Assembly: GCA_029934555.1 (NCBI GenBank)
Contig: JAOZMA010000134.1
Span: forward strand, 1 to 6,324
Reading direction: 5' to 3'
Length of the DNA stretch: 6,324 nt
DNA from: Acidimicrobiia bacterium
GTDB lineage: Bacteria; Actinomycetota; Acidimicrobiia; Spongiisociales; UBA5794
Below the pieces are notes generated by a model. The model saw only the letters and a list, made by a program, of their open reading frames with translations, searched no databases and was not told the DNA's origin. The translations under genes were made by a program, and so were the position numbers. This document shows positions 1 to 5,090 of this stretch, one piece after another (within the stretch, counting starts at the first letter, position 1; the number at the start of each line of letters is the position of its first letter).

Positions 1-54
1 TGAACTTGTTGCGATTCTCGCCCGGGAGTCTCGATCCTGTGCTTCAGTTGTCGG
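1..54. other. Upstream edge of the window, before the first gene
   Basis: This short stretch begins with TGA in the same frame as the following gene, so that gene cannot extend further upstream. There is no TA dinucleotide here, hence no TANNNT -10 box, and no Shine-Dalgarno sequence at a useful distance (GGGAG at 24-28 is too far from the ATG at 55). The promoter of the first gene is therefore probably outside the window, perhaps because it belongs to an operon entering from the left. Whether TGA 1-3 ends a real upstream gene cannot be told. Confidence 0.4.
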
Positions 55-1599
55 ATGACGAACGAGCAGGAAATCAGAGCGCGACGCTTGTCGGGTTGGG
101 CAGGTGTTGCCGGAGTGCTCATCGCGATGGGTGCCACGGAGTTCTTCGCCGGGGTATCAGACGCGATTCCGTCTGCGATCTCCGCGATCGGCACCTACGT
201 CATCGATATCTCTCCGGCTTGGCTGAAGACGTTCGCCATCTCCGCCTTCGGTACGGCCGACAAGGCTGTTCTGGCGATAGGGATCTTCGTGGTGGTCGTC
301 ATCATCGGTTGGTTCCTCGGTAGGGCCTCGGTCGACACACCAAGGCCGATCATCATCGGATTCTCGATCGCCGGGCTCATCGGTGTGGCGGCCCAACTCA
401 ACCAACCGGGTGCCTCGGGCCCACTCGCCGCTCTCTCGACGGCGGTTTCGGTGGGTCTCGGGATCGCAGTCTGGTTCGGTATCAAGGCATGGGCGAGCGG
501 CACGAACCGGGACATCACGGACAGCGACGTGCCCGACATATCGCGGCGAAGGCTCATCATGGGTGTCGCAGGAGCGGTAATCGTGACGGCAGTGGCCATC
601 AACGTCGGTAGGGGAAGGATTCGCGGGCGGGCGGACGCGCAGCGCGACGCTCTCATCCTCCCTGAACCCGTCGAGATCCAACTAGATCCGACAGACGCCA
701 ATGATTTTGAACTGGCCGGTGTGGCTCCGATCGTGGTGGGCGGTGCCACGTTCTATCGGATCGATACGGCCCTGGTGGTCCCCACGATCGATCCTGAGGA
801 GTGGACACTGACGATCAAGGGCATGGTCGACAACGAAGTCGTGCTCACCTATGACGACATCTCCTCGATGCCGTTGGTCGAGCGGTATGTCACGCTTGCC
901 TGCGTGTCGAACAAGGTCGGCGACAATCTCGTTGGCAACGCCCTGTGGACGGGGGTCTTTCTCAGAGATCTGCTCGACATGGCAGGAGTCCAGGAGGGGG
1001 CAGAACAGGTCGTTGGCCGTTCGATCGATGACTTCACAGTCGGGTTTCCGATCGGCGCTGCGCTCGACGATCGGGATGCCCTTGTGGCGATCGGGATGAA
1101 CCGCGAGGTTCTCCCGGCCAACCACGGGTTCCCCGCCCGTCTCGTCGTGCCCGGCTTGTACGGCTACGTGTCTGCGACGAAGTGGTTGACCGAGATCGAG
1201 TTGACCACATGGGATTCGTTCGACGGATACTGGATTCCGCGCGGTTGGTCCAAGGAAGCTCCGATCAAGACGCAGTCGCGGATCGATCGACCCCGGAACC
1301 AGACGAAGGTAGAGGCAGGTGCCTACACGTTGGGTGGTGTCGCATGGGCGCCGACCAAGGGGGTCGAGAGCGTCGAGGTTCAGGTCGACGGTGGCCCCTG
1401 GGTGCTCGCTGAGGTATCGGAGCCGCTCTCCGAGAACGCCTGGGTCCAGTGGAAGCTCGACAGCGAACTACCGGCCGGCAAGCACAGCATCTCGGTGCGA
1501 GCCACAGACGGGACAGGCTTCACGCAGACAGAAGTGAACGTGTCGCCGAGGCCGGATGGAGCGGAAGGCTGGCATACGGTTGAGGTAGTGGCTGAGTAG
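55..1599 (+). CDS. Membrane-anchored molybdopterin-dependent oxidoreductase (sulfite oxidase/YedY superfamily)
   Basis: The 514-aa protein has an N-terminal membrane part and a C-terminal molybdenum-cofactor domain. Hydrophobic segments lie near residues 16-33, 71-89, 98-115, 123-146 and 167-184; the last follows SRRRLIMG, which resembles a twin-arginine motif. The Moco domain covers about 200-400. Its ligand cysteine is probably Cys283 in TLACVSNKVGD, and a second cofactor-contacting stretch is NHGFPARLVVPG (356-367) followed by SATKWLTEIEL. Residues about 410-497 fit the Ig-like dimerisation domain of sulfite oxidases. Members of this family transfer oxygen or electrons at a single Mo-pterin; the substrate here is unknown, and sulfite, sulfoxide or methionine-sulfoxide chemistry are all possible. 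I infer that the catalytic domain faces outside, anchored by the helices. The ATG at 55 is the first usable start after the in-frame TGA at 1-3. Family assignment is secure; substrate is not. Confidence 0.9.
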   Translation: MTNEQEIRARRLSGWAGVAGVLIAMGATEFFAGVSDAIPSAISAIGTYVIDISPAWLKTFAISAFGTADKAVLAIGIFVVVVIIGWFLGRASVDTPRPIIIGFSIAGLIGVAAQLNQPGASGPLAALSTAVSVGLGIAVWFGIKAWASGTNRDITDSDVPDISRRRLIMGVAGAVIVTAVAINVGRGRIRGRADAQRDALILPEPVEIQLDPTDANDFELAGVAPIVVGGATFYRIDTALVVPTIDPEEWTLTIKGMVDNEVVLTYDDISSMPLVERYVTLACVSNKVGDNLVGNALWTGVFLRDLLDMAGVQEGAEQVVGRSIDDFTVGFPIGAALDDRDALVAIGMNREVLPANHGFPARLVVPGLYGYVSATKWLTEIELTTWDSFDGYWIPRGWSKEAPIKTQSRIDRPRNQTKVEAGAYTLGGVAWAPTKGVESVEVQVDGGPWVLAEVSEPLSENAWVQWKLDSELPAGKHSISVRATDGTGFTQTEVNVSPRPDGAEGWHTVEVVAE

Positions 1600-1612
1600 A
1601 TCAGTAGATCAG
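1595..1612 (+). repeat. Period-8 tandem duplication over the stop codon
   Basis: The unit AGTAGATC occurs twice in tandem (1595-1602, 1603-1610), followed by AG. The TAG stop of the oxidoreductase gene (1597-1599) lies in the first copy, and the second copy repeats the TAG at 1605-1607. The flanks GCTGA (1591-1595) and TCAGC (1609-1613) can pair, but weakly. It looks like a small duplication at the gene end rather than a terminator, since no T-tract follows. Confidence 0.6.
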
Positions 1613-1629
1613 CAACACAGGAGGCCGCC

Positions 1630-1653
1630 AGCTGCGAGCTGCGAGCTGCGAGC
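1630..1653 (+). repeat. Period-7 tandem repeat, AGCTGCG unit
   Basis: Three perfect copies of AGCTGCG (1630-1636, 1637-1643, 1644-1650) are followed by the partial copy AGC. Each junction contains AGCT-GCG-AGCT, so neighbouring units can form small inverted repeats. The array is entirely intergenic and lies 11 bp before a second period-7 array of different sequence. Function unknown. Confidence 0.85.
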
Positions 1654-1664
1654 AAGAGTCTTGA

Positions 1665-1699
1665 CCGACTACCGACTACCCACTACCGACTACGGATCA
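1665..1699 (+). repeat. Period-7 tandem repeat, CCGACTA unit
   Basis: Units in order are CCGACTA (1665-1671), CCGACTA (1672-1678), CCCACTA (1679-1685), CCGACTA (1686-1692) and a degenerate CGGATCA (1693-1699). The unit differs by one base from the CGGACTA unit of the long array at 6205-6324, and the variant CCCACTA occurs in both, so the two loci belong to one repeat family in the same orientation. The array ends 13 bp before the probable -10 box of the aminotransferase gene. Confidence 0.85.
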
Positions 1700-1712
1700 C
1701 CCTCCACCGGAT

Positions 1713-1718
1713 TACGCT
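1713..1718 (+). promoter_or_regulatory. Probable -10 box (TACGCT) for a leaderless aminotransferase mRNA
   Basis: TACGCT matches the actinobacterial -10 pattern TANNNT and ends 6 nt before the ATG at 1725. Transcription would start at or next to the A of the start codon. No Shine-Dalgarno sequence is seen in the CTCCGGTC spacer before the ATG, which fits a leaderless transcript. I see no convincing TTGACA-like -35 element. Confidence 0.55.
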
Positions 1719-1724
1719 CCGGTC

Positions 1725-2561
1725 ATGTCAGTAATCGGACCGGTTCTTATCGATGGGCGCCCGGTTGACGCCGAAGACGCTGTCATCTCGATCTTCGACA
1801 TCGGATTTCAGCGGGGATACGGATGTTTCGAAGCGATGCGCTCCTACGACGGTTCGATCTTCCGGCTCGAACCTCATCTCGATCGACTCGAATTGAGCGC
1901 CTCGAAGCTCCGGCTGCCGACCCCCGACCGCGAATCGATCTCCTCATGGTGTCGGTCGGCTGCTGAGACGGCGGGTGAGGGCGTTGTGAGGGTCTTCGTC
2001 TCGGGCGGGATCGACGCGAGGGTTCCCGGCACCGACTCTCGTGTTGTCGTGCTTGCTGATGCCGTCGGTCCCGGCTCGCTGCCCATGACCGTCCAATCGA
2101 GGACGGCACCGTGGCACACCGACGGTGACTGGTCCGAGCTCACAGGGGCGAAAGCCCTCTCGTACGGGTTCAACCTCGCCGCATCGGTGGCAGCTCAAGG
2201 AAATGGCTTCGGCGATGCGTTGCTGATCGGAGGCAGCGGCCACGTGCTCGAGGGTCCCACCTTCTCGATCGGGTGGATGAGCCAGGGCGTATTCCATACC
2301 CCGGGTCTCGAGATCGGAATCCTCGAGTCCATAACCCGTGCCGCCGTGATCGAAGTTGCGGGACGAATCGGAATCAGTGTGACAGAAGGGCTCTACGAGC
2401 TCGAAGACGTGATGAATGCCGATGAGGTCTTCGCAATGTCCACTGTCCGCGAAGTGCTCTCGATCGTGCAAGTCGACGATCGAGAATTCCCCGTTGGCCC
2501 GGGGACGGAGCGTCTCCAGCGTGGCTTCACGGCACTCGTTGACGAGGAGCTCCATCGATGA
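1725..2561 (+). CDS. Class IV PLP-dependent aminotransferase (branched-chain/D-amino acid aminotransferase or PabC-like lyase)
   Basis: The 278-aa protein has the length and motif order of fold-type IV PLP enzymes. These include IlvE-type branched-chain aminotransferases, D-amino acid transaminases and 4-amino-4-deoxychorismate lyases. HLDRL (51-55) carries the probable phosphate-binding Arg54. Lys143 in GAKALSYGFN is the best candidate for the PLP Schiff-base lysine. Glu176 in VLEGPTF is the expected pyridine-nitrogen contact. ESITR (201-205) and the STVREVL stretch (239-245) supply the usual Thr and Ser-Thr phosphate contacts. After EGPT many relatives have an Asn-containing SN pair; here the residues are FSIGW. 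The sequence does not decide among substrates. The gene has a leaderless-type start and its end overlaps the next gene by 4 bp (ATGA), so the two are probably cotranscribed and translationally coupled. Confidence 0.88.
   Translation: MSVIGPVLIDGRPVDAEDAVISIFDIGFQRGYGCFEAMRSYDGSIFRLEPHLDRLELSASKLRLPTPDRESISSWCRSAAETAGEGVVRVFVSGGIDARVPGTDSRVVVLADAVGPGSLPMTVQSRTAPWHTDGDWSELTGAKALSYGFNLAASVAAQGNGFGDALLIGGSGHVLEGPTFSIGWMSQGVFHTPGLEIGILESITRAAVIEVAGRIGISVTEGLYELEDVMNADEVFAMSTVREVLSIVQVDDREFPVGPGTERLQRGFTALVDEELHR
2544..2549 (+). promoter_or_regulatory. Shine-Dalgarno sequence GAGGAG for the downstream hypothetical gene
   Basis: GAGGAG lies inside the end of the aminotransferase gene, 8 nt before the ATG at 2558. 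It supports ATG 2558 over the in-frame ATG at 2567, and shows that SD-led initiation is used for this internal cistron, unlike the genes that head transcription units in this window. Confidence 0.7.
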
Positions 2562-2995
2562 GCAGCATGCTTGCTGCAGCCGTCGATGACCTCTACGAAG
2601 ACGTGGTGATGGATCCAGAGCGGTGGGGTGACGAGGCCTATGCCGAGTGGATGGCCAATCTCGCCGTTGACCCCACCTCGATCGATCGTCTGGCGGCACG
2701 ATCTCTTCGCAGGGCCGTTCGGATCGCGGCGAAGCTCCAGCGGTTCTGGAGCTCCGAGGAAGCGGAGCGATACCGCGGTGAGGGGTCGTGGGAGGCAAGG
2801 GTTGACCTCGCCGTCGGTATCCCTGCATGGAGGCCCGCACTCGAACTCGCAGAGCAGGGACTCGATGCCTCCCCTTCGCCGGAGGGCTTCGATGACGTGC
2901 GTCGGCGCTTCCGGGCCGTGAACGGAACGATCTGGATGGAAGGCGTTGAGTACGACGACTGGATCGTGAACGGCGGCGACGATTCAATCGGATAG
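2558..2995 (+). CDS. Hypothetical protein, 145 aa, coupled to the aminotransferase
   Basis: I do not recognise this family. The protein is acidic overall, has no signal peptide or membrane segment, and carries seven tryptophans. A basic, probably helical stretch, RLAARSLRRAVRIAAKLQRFW, spans about residues 44-64. The C-terminal part (about 111-139) is rich in aromatic and acidic residues, with FDDVRRRFRAVNGTIW and GVEYDDWIV. It is likely cytoplasmic. The start overlaps the aminotransferase stop as ATGA and is preceded by GAGGAG at 8 nt, so reinitiation or coupled translation is likely, and a partner role to the aminotransferase is possible but unproven. Codon use resembles the neighbours, and the opposite-strand reading over this stretch is less plausible. 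The TAG stop also forms the start of the next gene's -10 box. Confidence 0.75.
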   Translation: MSSMLAAAVDDLYEDVVMDPERWGDEAYAEWMANLAVDPTSIDRLAARSLRRAVRIAAKLQRFWSSEEAERYRGEGSWEARVDLAVGIPAWRPALELAEQGLDASPSPEGFDDVRRRFRAVNGTIWMEGVEYDDWIVNGGDDSIG

Positions 2996-2998
2996 AAT
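2993..2998 (+). promoter_or_regulatory. Probable -10 box (TAGAAT) for the lipoprotein gene, overlapping a stop codon
   Basis: TAGAAT is close to the consensus TATAAT and ends 8 nt before the ATG at 3007, fitting a leaderless or near-leaderless transcript. Its first three bases are the TAG stop codon (2993-2995) of the preceding gene. No Shine-Dalgarno sequence is present in CGGCGACC. The -35 region lies inside the upstream coding sequence and shows no clear match. Confidence 0.6.
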
Positions 2999-3006
2999 CG
3001 GCGACC

Positions 3007-3516
3007 ATGAGGTCACGTTCTTATCTGTTCATTGCCACGGTCCTCGTCATCGCCTCCTGCACCTCGTCGAATGAACCTGCCGCCACGACCACGTCGACCA
3101 CTTCGACGACTACTTCGACGACCACAACGATTTCGCCCACGACTACGACGACATCGACCACGACGACATCCGTTCCATCGATGCCATCGTTCCCCGAGTA
3201 CCGGATCGCCGAGCGGATTATCTCCGTGGAGACCGGGGACACGGTGATCCTCCTGCTCGATCCCACCTCATACACGAGCCTGTCGGACCTGGACCTCTAT
3301 GACGTGATCGCGGATGCGGTCGATCGTTTCCCTCCGATCTTTGAAGCGCACGTTGTGGACTCACCGGATGCAGTGTCGGCCGTTCTCGCTGAAGATCCCG
3401 ATGAGGAGCAACGGAAGACGTTGGACGAGCACTACTTTGTCCGACTCGAGGATGGCTTCCGGATCGTGTATATCGGGCACTTCGACGGCACAGATGACGC
3501 GGTCCTCGGGTCCTGA
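3007..3516 (+). CDS. Putative secreted lipoprotein with Thr/Ser-rich linker
   Basis: The 169-aa protein starts with a short basic region and a hydrophobic signal stretch (about 6-16), then a lipobox VIASC with the lipidated cysteine at Cys18. Signal peptidase II would cut before Cys18, leaving the protein on the outer face of the membrane. Residues about 27-56 are almost only Thr and Ser with a few Pro and Ile, a flexible linker of a kind common on actinobacterial surface proteins and possibly glycosylated. The remaining domain (about 60-169) is acidic and mixed alpha/beta in look, with segments TVILLLDP and FRIVYIGHFDG; I do not recognise its fold or function. The gene has its own probable leaderless promoter and ends only 4 bp from the convergent mgtE stop, leaving no room for a separate terminator. 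Confidence 0.82.
   Translation: MRSRSYLFIATVLVIASCTSSNEPAATTTSTTSTTTSTTTTISPTTTTTSTTTTSVPSMPSFPEYRIAERIISVETGDTVILLLDPTSYTSLSDLDLYDVIADAVDRFPPIFEAHVVDSPDAVSAVLAEDPDEEQRKTLDEHYFVRLEDGFRIVYIGHFDGTDDAVLGS
3085..3174 (+). repeat. Low-complexity Thr/Ser codon tract encoding the linker
   Basis: The tract is built of ACG, ACC, ACT and TCG codons encoding the Thr/Ser linker of the lipoprotein. It includes a 12-bp tandem pair, ACTTCGACGACT then ACTTCGACGACC (3100-3111, 3112-3123). Repeats in multiples of 3 can change linker length by slippage without breaking the frame. Confidence 0.7.
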
Positions 3517-3520
3517 TTGC

Positions 3521-4927
3521 TCAGAGCAGGAGCGACGCGATCAGGAGGAATCCTCCGAAGCTCACGAGGTCTGTCGTCATCGTGAGGAAGATGTTCGATG
3601 CAAGAGCGGGGTCCTGCCCCATGCGTCGCAAGATGATCGGGATGCTCGACCCGACGAGACCGCCGACAAGGAACGAGATGATCACGGATACGAAGAGGAT
3701 GATCCCCATTTCGAGCGGTTCGATCGACGACTGACTTCCGAAGAACCCAACAGTGAGGACACCCATCAGCCCCGCCAGGACCGCGATGACGAGTCCGTCG
3801 ATCATCGTCACCGTCACCTCCCGTTTGATGGCTCTCCTCGCCCGTCCACGGGGGAGGTCGCCCATGGCGATCGATCGGATGATGACTGCCAGGCTCTGTG
3901 CTCCCGAGTTTCCTCCGAGAAGTGCGACGAGCGGCATGTACGCGGCGAGGACCGCAGCGGCGGCGAGCGTCGACTCGAATTGTGCGATCACGAAAGCGAT
4001 GATGAGACCGACGACGAGATTGAATGTGATCCACGGCAGTCTCCGCCGTACCGAAAGAGTCACCGGAGTGAAGATCGTCTCTTCCACACCCGCACCGACC
4101 ATGACGGCGATATCCTCGCCGGCCTCAGCCTGGATGGCTTCGAGGGCCTCGGAGATCTTCACCATTCCGATGAGGAGTCCATCGTCATCGACGACCGGGA
4201 TGGCGAAGAGGTTGTACCGCTGGATCAGTTCGGCAACGACTTCACGGTCGGTCGTCGGCGTAACCGAGACCGGGTCGGCGAACATCACTTCGTCGAGTGA
4301 CCGGCCCGGGCGAGCGAAGACGAGTTCGCGAAACGAGATGACGCCCCGGAGATATCCATCTTCATCGGTGACGTAGACGTATGAGATGTTCGAACCGAGT
4401 TCATCGTGGAGCCGTCTGAGGGCCTCGATGGCTTCACCGGAACTCACTCCGAGGGGGAGAGCAGCGTAATCGGTGGTCATCATGCCGCCGGCCGTGTCGG
4501 CGGCATGGACCAGGAGGCCGTGAATCTCAGCAGCAGATTCCGGGTCGAGGGCGGCAAGAACGGCCGTTCTCTCGTCCGGTTCGAGTACCCCGATCACGTC
4601 GGCTGCCTGGTCAGCATCCATCATCGCGATCAAGGCAGCGGCGGTCGCCGGCCGGATCGTCTCGAGCACGTCGGCGGCCGCTTCGGGTCGCATCTCGTCG
4701 AGGACCTCACCTGCATCGTCGAGATCGAGATCCCTCAGAAGGTCGGCGGCACCCTCTTCTTCAAGAGCTTCGAGGATGTCGGCAGCATTCTCAGGCGTGT
4801 GCTCGGCGAGCTCCTCCCACTCGTCGTGATGCGCGTCGAGATAGGCCTCAGCCTCGTCGGGGCGGCGACGAGCAAGGTCACGGAGCGTCTCGGTGACGGC
4901 GCGCGGACGGGGAAATCTCAACCGCAT
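3521..4927 (-). CDS. mgtE: Magnesium transporter MgtE
   Basis: The 468-aa protein shows the whole MgtE layout. Residues about 15-140 are an acidic helical N domain with repeated short motifs such as AADILEAL, AADLLRDL and AADVLETI. Two CBS domains follow (about 143-205 and 211-268), including YVYVTDEDGYLRGVIS and FAIPVVDDDGLLIG. The membrane part starts near 298 and has about five helices. Its pore signature includes PLVALLGGNSGAQS (332-345), and the C-terminal GQDPALAS and MTTDLVSFGGF carry Asp439 and Asp453. MgtE is a dimeric inner-membrane Mg2+ channel; the N and CBS domains bind Mg2+ and close the pore when cytoplasmic Mg2+ is high. Length is normal and no truncation is seen. The start at ATG 4927 lies 9 nt after a TAGGCT box. 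selD lies upstream on the same strand, but the hairpin-rich spacer and the separate promoter suggest independent transcription. I see no Mg2+-sensing leader. Confidence 0.95.
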   Translation of the reverse strand: MRLRFPRPRAVTETLRDLARRRPDEAEAYLDAHHDEWEELAEHTPENAADILEALEEEGAADLLRDLDLDDAGEVLDEMRPEAAADVLETIRPATAAALIAMMDADQAADVIGVLEPDERTAVLAALDPESAAEIHGLLVHAADTAGGMMTTDYAALPLGVSSGEAIEALRRLHDELGSNISYVYVTDEDGYLRGVISFRELVFARPGRSLDEVMFADPVSVTPTTDREVVAELIQRYNLFAIPVVDDDGLLIGMVKISEALEAIQAEAGEDIAVMVGAGVEETIFTPVTLSVRRRLPWITFNLVVGLIIAFVIAQFESTLAAAAVLAAYMPLVALLGGNSGAQSLAVIIRSIAMGDLPRGRARRAIKREVTVTMIDGLVIAVLAGLMGVLTVGFFGSQSSIEPLEMGIILFVSVIISFLVGGLVGSSIPIILRRMGQDPALASNIFLTMTTDLVSFGGFLLIASLLL

Positions 4928-4936
4928 GACGTGGGC

Positions 4937-4942
4937 AGCCTA
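4937..4942 (-). promoter_or_regulatory. Probable -10 box (TAGGCT) for mgtE
   Basis: Read on the minus strand, TAGGCT fits TANNNT and ends 9 nt before the mgtE ATG. There is no Shine-Dalgarno sequence in GCCCACGTC. This is consistent with a leaderless or very short-leader mRNA, which would leave no space for a 5' riboswitch. No strong -35 element is seen. Confidence 0.5.
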
Positions 4943-4979
4943 TCGCTTGTTTCGTAAGGGTGGAGTGACCCAGAATAGG

Positions 4980-5010
4980 GCAGACCCCCACGGGGGGAGA
5001 GGGGGTCTGC
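4980..5010 (-). terminator. Strong 10-bp hairpin downstream of selD, probable transcription terminator
   Basis: GCAGACCCCC (4980-4989) and GGGGGTCTGC (5001-5010) pair perfectly over 10 bp around an 11-nt loop. The hairpin lies between the selD stop and the mgtE promoter, so on the minus strand it would end the selD transcript. No T-tract follows on either strand, so it is not a classic intrinsic terminator; it may act as an actinobacterial U-less terminator or as an RNA 3'-end stabiliser. Confidence 0.6.
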
Positions 5011-5013
5011 TCA

Positions 5014-5032
5014 GCCGATCCTGTGAATCGGC
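5014..5032 (-). terminator. Second short hairpin in the selD-mgtE spacer
   Basis: GCCGAT (5014-5019) and ATCGGC (5027-5032) form a 6-bp stem with a 7-nt loop. It precedes the stronger hairpin by 3 nt in the direction of selD transcription, so the two make a tandem pair at the presumed 3' end of the selD mRNA. Confidence 0.4.
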
Positions 5033-5071
5033 ATCGGGACAAGCGTAACAGACAATCTGAGTCGACGACGT

Positions 5072-5090
5072 GTCGGTTCTGTCAACCGAC
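5072..5090 (-). other. 7-bp hairpin containing the selD stop codon
   Basis: GTCGGTT (5072-5078) and AACCGAC (5084-5090) are perfect inverted repeats around a 5-nt loop. The selD stop codon (5082-5084 on the plus strand, TGA in the mRNA) lies at the loop edge. It could form part of the 3'-end structure of the mRNA; no function is proven. Confidence 0.4.

Noticed and set aside
1944..3008. Open reading frame of 354 aa on the minus strand over the aminotransferase and hypothetical genes
   Set aside because: It is Arg/Ser/Pro-rich without motifs, and the opposite strand carries a clear class IV aminotransferase with coupled downstream gene.
3518..3528. TGCTCAGAGCA inverted repeat as a terminator between convergent genes
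   Set aside because: The centre is a single base, so the hairpin could form only about 3 bp with a real loop, and no T-tract follows.
3314..4300. Open reading frame of 328 aa on the plus strand opposite mgtE
   Set aside because: The minus-strand frame encodes an unmistakable complete MgtE. This frame is rich in Asp, Glu, Arg and His with no domain, typical of an antisense shadow in GC-rich DNA, and overlaps the lipoprotein gene too.
4406..4957. Open reading frame of 183 aa on the plus strand at the start of mgtE
   Set aside because: It runs antisense to the MgtE N and CBS domains, has no recognisable motif and no start signals.
4955..5005. G-quadruplex from the G-runs on the plus strand
   Set aside because: The long G-runs are too few and unevenly spaced, and the perfect 10-bp hairpin explains the G5 and C5 runs better.
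4928..5081. Magnesium riboswitch upstream of mgtE
   Set aside because: The probable -10 box lies only 9 nt before the ATG, which leaves no leader RNA, and the strong hairpins are upstream of it. I could not match an M-box pattern.
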